Shown here one piece after another: positions 6,971-13,413 of a stretch of DNA of 19,088 nt. The position numbers and the translations under genes were made by a program. The notes beneath the pieces are model-generated. The model did no database searches and was not told the DNA's origin. It saw only the letters and a list, made by a program, of their open reading frames with translations. Origin of the DNA: Chloroflexota bacterium (GTDB taxonomy: Bacteria; Chloroflexota; Dormibacteria; CF-121); the NCBI GenBank assembly GCA_005880605.1, contig VBIS01000080.1, positions 10,285-29,372 on the forward strand, written 5' to 3'. The stretch's first letter is position 1, and the number at the start of each line of letters is the position of its first letter.

Positions 6971-8194
6971 ATGGCCGCGGTCGAGGTCCGACGAAAGCCC
7001 AGAGCCCATCAACTGGAAGCCGCCTTGGCCTCACTTCGAACGGGCGTCCAGGCGGTCTCGGCCTTCGTCGGCCAGGCCGAGGGCGAAGCGCTGAGCGAGG
7101 CTCTGATCCAGATCCGGGAAAGCGGTATCGACCCGCTGGAAGCCGCCTTTGCTGGCGGCGTGCGCCGCTTCGATAAGTCGGGCGAGTACGCCGCTGACGG
7201 CGCCCTCTCCGTGATCGCCTGGCTCAAATGGAAGTGCAAGCTCTCGGGCGCCGCGGCGGCCGAGCGCGTCGGCATCGCTCGCCAGCTGGACCAGCTTCCC
7301 AAAACGGAAGCCGCCTTCGCCCGGGGCGACCTGGGCTACGAGCACGTGGCGCTAATCGCCCGGACGGCCGATCACGTGGGCGCGGCCGCGGTGCGCAAAG
7401 AAGAGGCCAGCCTGCTGCACGAGGCGCAGACCCGCGACCCGGGCCAGTTCGTTAGCGTGGCCAAGAGCTTCGAGCACCGGATCGACGCCGAGGGCGCGCT
7501 CGCCGAATCTAACCGCGCGCATACCCGACGCTATCTGCATCTGAGCGAACCACAGGACGGCATGGTCCGGATCGATGGCCTGCTGGACGCCGAGGGCGGC
7601 GCGACGGTGCGGACGGCGCTGGCGGCCTTCATGAAGCCGATCAAGGATGATGAGCGCACGCATGGCCAGCGCCAGCATGACGCCCTGATCGAACTCTGCC
7701 GACAGCGAGCCGGCGGCAGGCGCGACGGCGCTGGCCCGCGGCCGCAGCTGATCATCCGGGCCAGCCTTGACACCCTGGCGGGAATCCCAGGGGCGCCGGC
7801 GGGCGAGCTCGAGGGTGGCGGCACGGTACCGGCGGCGACCGTACAGCGCATCGCCTGCGATACGGCCATCTCGCAAATCACCGGCCGCGGCGAGCTCGAG
7901 CACGAGCTCAACCATGCGAGCCGGACCATCCCCGCGTCGACGCGGCGGGCACTGGAAGCCCGCGACCAACATTGCGTGTTCCCAGGCTGCGACCGGCCGC
8001 TGAGCTGGTGCGACGGGCACCACTTGATCTGGTGGATCAAGGGCGGCCCCACGGAGCTGCCCAACCTGGCGCTCCTGTGCCGGCACCATCATCGGATGGT
8101 CCACGAAGAAGGCTGGGCGCTCGAGCGTAAAGATGGCCGGTTCAAAGCGATCCCACCACCAAAGCGAGTCATGCCTAGCTCGCGGACGGCGTGA
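6971..8194 (+). CDS. DUF222 domain HNH endonuclease (13E12-repeat family)
   Basis: This 407-residue protein has the layout of the 13E12-repeat/DUF222 proteins common in Actinobacteria and related phyla. A long helical DUF222 region (about residues 20-300) contains the conserved LSGAAAAERVGIARQLDQLP and AFARGDLGYEHVALIA stretches. A C-terminal HNH domain follows: CVFPGCDRPLSWCDGHH, then GGPTELPNLALLCRHHHRMVH. The cysteines of CxxxGC and the Cys before HHH could bind a structural zinc, and the His-His of DGHH carries the nuclease motif. Its cellular role is not established; copies are often multicopy and thought to be mobile-like. The ATG at 6971 has no Shine-Dalgarno. The gene is solitary, faces a strong terminator 125 nt downstream, and is flanked by 9-bp direct repeats (6926-6934 and 8371-8379). 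Confidence 0.9.
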   Translation: MAAVEVRRKPRAHQLEAALASLRTGVQAVSAFVGQAEGEALSEALIQIRESGIDPLEAAFAGGVRRFDKSGEYAADGALSVIAWLKWKCKLSGAAAAERVGIARQLDQLPKTEAAFARGDLGYEHVALIARTADHVGAAAVRKEEASLLHEAQTRDPGQFVSVAKSFEHRIDAEGALAESNRAHTRRYLHLSEPQDGMVRIDGLLDAEGGATVRTALAAFMKPIKDDERTHGQRQHDALIELCRQRAGGRRDGAGPRPQLIIRASLDTLAGIPGAPAGELEGGGTVPAATVQRIACDTAISQITGRGELEHELNHASRTIPASTRRALEARDQHCVFPGCDRPLSWCDGHHLIWWIKGGPTELPNLALLCRHHHRMVHEEGWALERKDGRFKAIPPPKRVMPSSRTA

Positions 8195-8210
8195 TCACCG
8201 GGTGGTGTCG

Positions 8211-8283
8211 CTACGGCCGAGGCTTAACCGTAACCTGGGGAAGAATCCCAAGCGACAACCGTTGTACCTGGGACGGTTCGGCC
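8211..8283 (+). other. possible structured RNA in the 3' region of the DUF222 gene
   Basis: Nested complementarity is visible: GGCCG (8215-8219) with CGGCC (8279-8283), and AACCGT (8226-8231) with ACGGT(T) at 8273-8278. The stem encloses a GGGA/TCCC hairpin and an ACAA/TTGT hairpin, with ACCTGGG present twice. It resembles no RNA family that I can name. GC-rich DNA often folds, so this is only a candidate 3'-UTR or small-RNA structure ending at the terminator that follows. Confidence 0.2.
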
Positions 8284-8320
8284 TGACATCGTTTCCTAGG
8301 GCTCTCGGCGAACCTCATGA

Positions 8321-8349
8321 CCCCGCTGGAAGCAGCGGGGTTTTCTTTT
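8321..8349 (+). terminator. Rho-independent terminator after DUF222 gene
   Basis: A perfect stem of CCCCGCT (8321-8327) and AGCGGGG (8334-8340) with a 6-nt loop is followed at once by TTTTCTTTT. The orientation fits the DUF222 transcript; the minus strand has no T-run after the stem. Confidence 0.9.
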
Positions 8350-8351
8350 AG

Positions 8352-8380
8352 CTCGCGAGAGCCGAACGGCGCCTCGCGAG
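8352..8380. repeat. CTCGCGAG inverted/direct repeat pair
   Basis: The 8-nt palindrome CTCGCGAG occurs at 8352-8359 and 8373-8380. Because each copy is its own reverse complement, the pair can also fold into a stem, with an inner GCC/GGC helix and a GAAC loop. It lies between the terminator and the tRNA. Confidence 0.45.
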
Positions 8381-8388
8381 TTTGACCT

Positions 8389-8426
8389 AACCCTCGCCGT
8401 TATAGGGTTGTGCTTGCATTGAGCAC
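8389..8426. repeat. two adjacent small stem-loops downstream of the tRNA
   Basis: AACCCT (8389-8394) pairs with AGGGTT (8404-8409). It is followed directly by GTGCT (8410-8414) pairing with AGCAC (8422-8426). On the minus strand they come right after the tRNA 3' end and may help tRNA 3' processing or transcript termination, but there is no T-run. Confidence 0.3.
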
Positions 8427-8440
8427 GGTTCTCCCCAAAA

Positions 8441-8517
8441 TGGTGGGCCGTGAAGGACTCGAACCTTCGACCAACCGGTTATGAGCCGGCCGCTCTAACC
8501 ACCTGAGCTAACGGCCC
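8441..8517 (-). tRNA. tRNA with CAU anticodon (Ile2 more likely than elongator Met)
   Basis: A complete 77-nt cloverleaf is visible. The acceptor GGGCCGT pairs with ACGGCCC. It has a D arm GCTC/GAGC, an anticodon stem GCCGG/CCGGT with loop CTCATAA, a T arm GAAGG-TTCGAGT-CCTTC, discriminator A and an encoded CCA. The anticodon is CAU. Base pairs C4-G69 and C5-G68 and the TTGGTC variable region resemble tRNA-Ile2, in which TilS turns C34 into lysidine to read AUA. Elongator tRNA-Met with the same anticodon cannot be excluded. The 5' ten bases overlap the end of the CoA-transferase gene on the same strand. Confidence 0.93.
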
Positions 8518-10046
8518 CGTGACGTTGCTGTCTTGCCGGCTGGCCGCGGCGGCAGATTGAATGGCGCCACGGTCGGCCGGAAGATATCTTCGGGCATTTG
8601 CGCCATCGGCTGACGAACCTTCACTTGGAAGGGGATCTGACTGAGAACGTCGTTCACATCTAGGCCGGGGGCGATTTCGATCAAGGCGAGGCCGTCGGGC
8701 TCGAGCCCGAACACGGCTCGCTCCGTGACATACAGCACTTGCTGCTTGTTCTTGCGCGCCTGCTCGGCGCTAAATGTCAGTTGGTCCACACGATTGACGA
8801 ACTTATCGTGGCTGCCCTCGAGCGTGAAACAAAAACAAACCAGCCTCGCGCTCTGGGTGATATCGATAAATCCGCCGGCGCCGATGATGCGGCCGCCCAA
8901 GCGAGAGACATTCACGTTGCCTTCGCGGTCGACCTGGCCGGCGCCCATGAATGTGGCATCCAGTCCCCCGCCGTTGTAGAAATCAAACTGGCTGGCATGC
9001 GGGATGATCGCCGTCGGATGCGCGGTGATGCCAAAGTCGACACGGCCGGCGGGCACTCCGCCGTACACCCCGGATTCGACAGTGAGGGTAATCGCGTCAG
9101 ATAGCCGGGCCTCCGCCAATGCCGGGCCAACACTGTCGCCCGGGATGCCGGTGCCAATGTTCACGATGTCGCCCTGGTGCAAAGATCGAATAGCCCGGCG
9201 GCCGATGGCCAGCCTGGTCGAGTACTCGGCGAGCGGCAACTCGGTACCTGTCGATGGCGAAATATAGATCGCGTCAAAAAATGCTCCGTCCGTCTGCCGG
9301 TGCTGACGTTCCGGATCGGGCGCCTGGACCACCAGATCTACGAGTGCCCCGGGGACGGTGACCTGTCTCGGCACGATGGCGCCGCGGGCGACAAGCTTCT
9401 TGGCCTGGCAGATAACGATGCCGCCGGAGTTATGCGCCGCCTGGGCGATGGCCAGCGCATCCAGCATGACGGCTTCTTCGTCGGTCGCGCAATTGCCGTC
9501 CTGGTCGACGGCGCTGGCGCGGAAAATGCCGATGTCAATCTTGAAGCTTCGATAGAACATGAATTCCTGTCCATCGATCGTCTGGATCGACACGTAGTCC
9601 GGTGCGTGATCGCGCGCCGGCTGGTTGACTTTGCCGCCTTCGATCCTCGGATCGACGAAGGTGCCGAGGCCGATCCGGGTTAGATTCCCCGGCCGGCCCG
9701 CGGCGATGGCGCGATAAAGACCAGACAGCTGCCCCTGAGGGAGGCAGACGGCTTCGGCCAGGCCCTGGCCCAGGAATGCAGACATCCGGGGCATGAGACC
9801 CCAGTGCGAACCGACGATGCGCTTCGCCAGGCCCTCGACGGCAAAGTGCTCGAAGCCAATTTTTCGATTCGACTGGCCAGCGGCATGCACGATGACCAGG
9901 TCTCGTGGATGGCCGGTCGCACGAAAGATTTTCTCTATGCCCTCGTAGAGCGCCTCGGCGACGCCCATCAGCGTGAAGCCGTCGACCGCGACCGTGGCGC
10001 CGTCCGGGATCGCGGCGATGGCTTCGGGGACGGAGGCGACTCTCAC
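8508..10046 (-). CDS. acyl-CoA:carboxylate CoA-transferase (YdiF/propionate type)
   Basis: This 512-residue protein fuses the alpha and beta halves of class I CoA-transferases, as in YdiF and propionate CoA-transferase. The alpha half begins with AIPDGATVAVDGFTLMG and carries GLGTFVDPRIEGGKVN. The beta half contains VNIGTGIPGDSV and LTVESGVYGGVPAGR, with E324 as the glutamate that forms the glutamyl-CoA intermediate, then FMGAGQVDREGNVNVSR. It moves CoA between short-chain acyl-CoAs and acids such as acetate, propionate or 3-ketoacids; the substrate cannot be told from sequence. It starts with GTG at 10046, inside a G/C-rich repeat that provides a G-rich ribosome-binding site. It follows the fabG-type gene by 46 nt on the same strand, probably as an operon for short-chain or hydroxyacyl-CoA metabolism. 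The stop TAG (8508-8510) lies inside the tRNA. Confidence 0.9.
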   Translation of the reverse strand: MRVASVPEAIAAIPDGATVAVDGFTLMGVAEALYEGIEKIFRATGHPRDLVIVHAAGQSNRKIGFEHFAVEGLAKRIVGSHWGLMPRMSAFLGQGLAEAVCLPQGQLSGLYRAIAAGRPGNLTRIGLGTFVDPRIEGGKVNQPARDHAPDYVSIQTIDGQEFMFYRSFKIDIGIFRASAVDQDGNCATDEEAVMLDALAIAQAAHNSGGIVICQAKKLVARGAIVPRQVTVPGALVDLVVQAPDPERQHRQTDGAFFDAIYISPSTGTELPLAEYSTRLAIGRRAIRSLHQGDIVNIGTGIPGDSVGPALAEARLSDAITLTVESGVYGGVPAGRVDFGITAHPTAIIPHASQFDFYNGGGLDATFMGAGQVDREGNVNVSRLGGRIIGAGGFIDITQSARLVCFCFTLEGSHDKFVNRVDQLTFSAEQARKNKQQVLYVTERAVFGLEPDGLALIEIAPGLDVNDVLSQIPFQVKVRQPMAQMPEDIFRPTVAPFNLPPRPAGKTATSRGR

Positions 10047-10081
10047 CCCCCACCCTGACCCTCCCCCACAAGGGGGGAGGG
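10045..10081. repeat. G/C-rich hairpin repeat between fabG-like and CoA-transferase genes
   Basis: CCCTCCCCC (10059-10067) is the reverse complement of GGGGGAGGG (10073-10081), with a short ACAAG loop, preceded by CACCCCCCACCCTGA. Elements of this composition are widely dispersed in GC-rich genomes. On the minus strand the hairpin is followed by GGTGGGGGGTGAG, which includes the GTG start of the CoA-transferase. Confidence 0.6.
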
Positions 10082-10092
10082 AAAATTGTCGC

Positions 10093-10818
10093 TCAAAGAA
10101 TGTAGCCGCCGCCGACGTTGATCACTTCGCCAGTGATATAGCCTGCCTCGTCCGACGCGAGAAAGGCGACAACCGCGGCAACATCGGCCGGCTGGCCCGC
10201 GCGGCCCAATGGGATCTTGGCCAGTTGTTGCTCCCGGATCGCATCCGGGATGCCGCGCGTCATGGTCGTGTCGATGAAGCCCGGGCAGAGGGCGTTGACC
10301 GTGACTTGCGAGCGCGCCAATTCTTTCGCCGCTGTGCGGCTCAGACCGACGACGCCGGCCTTGGCGGCCGCGTAGTTGGCCTGGCCGATGTTGCCCATCC
10401 AGCTCGCGGACGAGATATTCACGATTCGCCCGGAGCCGGCGGTACGCATGATGCGGCTCGCCGCGCGGGTCATGAAAAAGACACCAGTGAGATCAACCGC
10501 GATCACCTGGTGCCATTGATCGTCCGACATCTTGTGCAGCATCGCGTCCCGATTGATGCCGGCGTTGTTGACGAGAATATCCAGCCGGCCGTAGCGATCA
10601 TGCGCGTCCTTCACGACGGCGTCGCACTCGGACGCGTTCGATACATCCAGACGAACACCGATGCCGGCAGGCCTCAGACTCGACGCCACGGCCGTGGCGT
10701 CTGTCTCATTGACATCGGCGCATATGACAATCGCGCCGTCCTGGGCCAGCTTGCGGGCGATTCCCTCGCCGATGCCGCGGCCGGCGCCCGTAACAATTGC
10801 GACTTTGTCTTTCAGCAA
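10093..10818 (-). CDS. fabG: SDR-family 3-oxoacyl-ACP/acetoacetyl-CoA reductase
   Basis: This 241-residue classical short-chain dehydrogenase reduces a 3-ketoacyl thioester to the 3-hydroxy form with NAD(P)H. It shows T10-G-A-G-R-G-I-G17 for cofactor binding, NNAGI (84-88), the catalytic S136, and Y149-x3-K153 in GQANYAAAKAG. It also has the PG-x-I-x-T-x-M loop after VTVNALCPGF and a C-terminal GEVINVGGGY. FabG and PhaB-type reductases look alike; the adjacent CoA-transferase favours an acyl-CoA role, but this is inference. The TTG at 10818 is chosen; the next codon, CTG (10815), is better spaced from GGAG. A GTG at 10848 is a third choice. An open frame continues upstream through the divergent peptidase gene but is not coding. 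Confidence 0.92.
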   Translation of the reverse strand: MLKDKVAIVTGAGRGIGEGIARKLAQDGAIVICADVNETDATAVASSLRPAGIGVRLDVSNASECDAVVKDAHDRYGRLDILVNNAGINRDAMLHKMSDDQWHQVIAVDLTGVFFMTRAASRIMRTAGSGRIVNISSASWMGNIGQANYAAAKAGVVGLSRTAAKELARSQVTVNALCPGFIDTTMTRGIPDAIREQQLAKIPLGRAGQPADVAAVVAFLASDEAGYITGEVINVGGGYIL

Positions 10819-10944
10819 GTCTCCAGATAGTAACGCCCGAAGCCCCACGCGAAACGTCGGCGTCACGGCTTCACGACGTTCGCAAACCCGGAATCTGCGT
10901 CGCAACGAATCGCCGTTAGGTTGAACGCAACACGTGGGGCCAGC

Positions 10945-11826
10945 ATGAAGATCGGAACAATCGCATCCATGACCGTGCTTGGCGGGACGGTAGCCAGCAG
11001 CCTGTTGCTGAGCCCGGTACCGACGCATCCGGCTGCGGCCATTGCCCCCCTCGTGACCGCGTCTTTGCCCTATACGGGGCCGGCGACCGCGATACGACGG
11101 ATCCAACACGCGACAGACCTCGAGGCGCCGCTCACGCCGACGGAGATTTACGTACAGTATGTCCCGCCGCTGCCCGATCCGACGCCGGCGCCTGCGGTCG
11201 CCGCGGCGCCGCGGGTATGGGTTGCGCCCGCTGGATATAAGACGATCGCGGTGCCAATCTACCGGCAGACTCGGAACCTGAACTGTGAAACGGCCGCGAT
11301 GCAAATGGGGCTCGCCTACTACGGCCACTGGTATTCGCAAGACGCGTTATTCGCGTACGAGCATGCCGACCTCCGGCGCCCGGTGGTCTCGAACGGCGTG
11401 ATTGTCCAATGGGGTGACCCGTATACGAACTTTGTCGGCGACGTCAACGGCAGCGAGACCGGACACACCGGCTATGGCGTTTACTACCCGGTGATTCTGG
11501 CGATCGCACGCTCGCACGGCCTGCCCAATGCCTACGGTGGCGAGGGATTCTCGGCGGCGACCGTTTATGCCGAGCTAGCGGCGGGCCATCCCGTCCAGAT
11601 CTGGATGGAAGCTCGCTGGTCGCGACCCGCGGTGCGGACCTGGACCGCGTGGGACGGCCGGATTGTCAGGTACTCGTTGGCGGAACACTCTGTGATTCTT
11701 ACCGGGGTTTCGCCAACCCAGGTCCGGGTCAATGACGATCAGTTTGGCAGCCAGTACTGGGTGAGCAAGTCCACGTTCGAGTCGAGCTGGCGCGATTTCA
11801 ACAACATGGCCGTCATCTATCGCTAG
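10945..11826 (+). CDS. secreted C39-like cysteine peptidase
   Basis: This 293-residue protein has an N-terminal export signal (MKIGTIASMTVLGGTVASSLLL, then an Ala-rich cleavage region near residues 28-34), a Pro/Ala-rich linker (about 72-96) and a C39_2-type papain-like domain from about 102. The catalytic pattern is visible: VPIYRQTRNLNC with C114 at the start of a helix, AEHSVILTGV with H248, and VNDD with N263/D264. The double-glycine maturation peptidases of this clan are fused to ABC exporters; this one is not, so it is more likely an extracytoplasmic hydrolase of unknown substrate. The ATG at 10945 gives a clean signal peptide; a TTG at 10921 would add eight residues. Its end overlaps the convergent flippase gene by 14 nt. 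I see no dedicated partner nearby. Confidence 0.8.
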   Translation: MKIGTIASMTVLGGTVASSLLLSPVPTHPAAAIAPLVTASLPYTGPATAIRRIQHATDLEAPLTPTEIYVQYVPPLPDPTPAPAVAAAPRVWVAPAGYKTIAVPIYRQTRNLNCETAAMQMGLAYYGHWYSQDALFAYEHADLRRPVVSNGVIVQWGDPYTNFVGDVNGSETGHTGYGVYYPVILAIARSHGLPNAYGGEGFSAATVYAELAAGHPVQIWMEARWSRPAVRTWTAWDGRIVRYSLAEHSVILTGVSPTQVRVNDDQFGSQYWVSKSTFESSWRDFNNMAVIYR

Positions 11827-13369
11827 GCGCGAGATAGCGCAAGGCAAGACGGACCGGGGCGTGTCGGCTTAGATGCAACAGCGGAACCTCCCGGTCCGAC
11901 AGCAAGCCCAGCCGTCGGATCAGGTAGGCCCAGGCCAGCGCCGTCACGGCCGTGCCCAAAAGGGCGACCGGGAGCAGCACCCGCGTCGGCAGGTGGACGA
12001 AGGCTAAGGGCAGTAACAGCAAATATGGCGACGCGGCGAGGGCGCACCGCGAGGCGTAGCCCCACGGAATCGCCATCGTCCCGCGATCAAACGCCCACCA
12101 GGCGGCGAACGTCAGCCCCAACGTCAATGCCGTCGTCAGGCCGACGGCGACGACCGCGCCCCAGAGGCCAAAGCTCTGGATCAGCCAGAAATCGGCGATC
12201 GCCGCGAAGCCCAGCTGCGCAATCGTGATCAACGCGTTCAACCAGGCCAGCTCCCGCACGCGGACAACGAGGCCCCATGGTGTCGCCAGCAACGCGGCGA
12301 CGAAGAAGAGCAGCATCAGGGGCGCAATCTGTTCAGCCGGTGGCAGACGACCCGACGTATAGAGCCTGATCACGGGTGCGAGCAGGGCGCTCCCGGCAAA
12401 AGCCAGTGGGAACGCGACGAGAAAGATGCCCTTGTAGAACGCCATGACTGAGATCCGGACTCGGTTTGTCTCATGACGCCAGCCCTCCAGCGTGCCAACG
12501 ACCCAGGCCCCCGTCAGCAAGCTGGGAATCAGGGAGACGAGTCGTTGTGGAATGTTGTACCCGGTGTCGTAATAGGCCACGGCCGTTGAACCGGCAAAAC
12601 GCAAGAGAAAAATATTCTCGAACTGCAGGCCGACGGCCGAGGCGATCAACAGGCTCGGCAGCCAGCCGCTCGCGTACACGAGCAATCGGCGCCAGCCCAC
12701 CCGGTCGCCGGGGATCCCCTCGGCGCGCCGAATCCGCCGCAAGAGAATAAGTAAGTAAGTCAGCGCGAGAGCCGATTGGCCGACCGCACCGGCCACCAGA
12801 ACAGCCCGAAGATCAGCGCCGCGTTGCAAGAACAAGACGGCGAGGCCCAGGGTGAGCGCCCCTGCAATCGGCGTCGCGATCGCCTGGCTGCGCATGTCAT
12901 AGATCGCCACCAGCGCGAACGACAGGACGCCGGCTGCGATGCCGCCGAGAAGCAAGAGCGTGCCCAGGGCCAGTAAATCGGCGACGTGGGCGTGCAGCAC
13001 GGCGTCTATCTCGCCGCGAAAGAGATAGACCAGAGCGCTGGTCAGCAGCCAGACGGCAATGATCGCGATCGCGCTTTTACCCAGCAGGTCATGGGCGGCG
13101 GCCCGGTCGCGGCGGCCCAGGACCTCCGGCAGGTATCGGAGCAATCCCTGGTCCTGCCCGAACGTCGCCAGCAAGGCGATATAGACCAGAACGCTGAGCA
13201 CAAACGTATAGCGGCCGTACTCGGCGGCTGGAAGCCGCCGGATCAAGAATGCCCCCAGGGCGAGCGTCGCGATGGCGCTGGCAGCCCGCCAGGCGATCGT
13301 CCAGCCAACGAGGGCCGTCGTCCGGTCCGCCAGCCCAGAATTCTCACGGCCGGGATCGACTGACGCCAT
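11813..13369 (-). CDS. Wzx-like polysaccharide flippase / oligosaccharide transporter
   Basis: This 518-residue polytopic protein has about 12-14 membrane helices spread evenly through its length. It matches the MOP-superfamily flippases (Polysacc_synt/MATE-like). Features are the N-terminal amphipathic GWTIAWRAASAIATLALGAFLIRRLPAAEYGRY, in which the L-x-x-x-E-Y-G-x-Y motif after helix 1 is typical, the helix 2 motif TFGQDQGLLRYLPE, and the mid-protein segment AVAYYDTGYNIPQRLVSLIPSLL. Such proteins move lipid-linked sugars across the cytoplasmic membrane for surface polysaccharide or wall glycan assembly. No glycosyltransferase or polymerase is adjacent, so the substrate is unknown. The ATG at 13369 follows a TATAAT box by 11 nt. 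The last 14 nt overlap the C39 gene. Confidence 0.85.
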   Translation of the reverse strand: MASVDPGRENSGLADRTTALVGWTIAWRAASAIATLALGAFLIRRLPAAEYGRYTFVLSVLVYIALLATFGQDQGLLRYLPEVLGRRDRAAAHDLLGKSAIAIIAVWLLTSALVYLFRGEIDAVLHAHVADLLALGTLLLLGGIAAGVLSFALVAIYDMRSQAIATPIAGALTLGLAVLFLQRGADLRAVLVAGAVGQSALALTYLLILLRRIRRAEGIPGDRVGWRRLLVYASGWLPSLLIASAVGLQFENIFLLRFAGSTAVAYYDTGYNIPQRLVSLIPSLLTGAWVVGTLEGWRHETNRVRISVMAFYKGIFLVAFPLAFAGSALLAPVIRLYTSGRLPPAEQIAPLMLLFFVAALLATPWGLVVRVRELAWLNALITIAQLGFAAIADFWLIQSFGLWGAVVAVGLTTALTLGLTFAAWWAFDRGTMAIPWGYASRCALAASPYLLLLPLAFVHLPTRVLLPVALLGTAVTALAWAYLIRRLGLLSDREVPLLHLSRHAPVRLALRYLAPSDR

Positions 13370-13380
13370 GACCTCGCGGG

Positions 13381-13386
13381 ATTATA
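13381..13386 (-). promoter_or_regulatory. -10 box for the flippase gene
   Basis: A perfect TATAAT on the minus strand ends 11 nt before the ATG at 13369, leaving a 5' leader of only a few bases. No good -35 element is seen at 16-18 nt. Confidence 0.45.
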
Positions 13387-13399
13387 GGGGGGTTCCGGC

Positions 13400-13405
13400 T
13401 ACAAT
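13400..13405 (+). promoter_or_regulatory. -10 box for the Yip1-like/GH1 operon
   Basis: TACAAT ends 8 nt before the ATG at 13414, so the transcript would start at or next to the A of ATG. There is no Shine-Dalgarno sequence, which is consistent with leaderless translation. It lies only 13 nt from the divergent TATAAT box, so the two promoters must share DNA. Confidence 0.45.
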
Positions 13406-13413
13406 GCCGGGCG

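Noticed and set aside
7352..8104. Long minus-strand open frame opposite the DUF222 gene
   Set aside because: It is an antisense shadow common in GC-rich DNA; the plus strand has clear DUF222 and HNH motifs.
6971..8350. IscB/IsrB-like (HEARO) RNA-guided HNH system
   Set aside because: The protein is DUF222 plus HNH and lacks a RuvC domain or Arg-rich bridge helix; the adjacent RNA-like spacer shows no known omega-RNA features.
8382..8406. TTGACC with TATAGG resembling a plus-strand sigma-70 promoter
   Set aside because: The spacing is about 13 nt instead of 16-18, and it would transcribe only the antisense of the tRNA.
10819..11340. Upstream extension of the fabG-like frame through the C39 gene
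   Set aside because: The sequence is antisense to the peptidase gene and has no domain; a short-chain dehydrogenase begins right at the LKDKVAIVTGAG segment.
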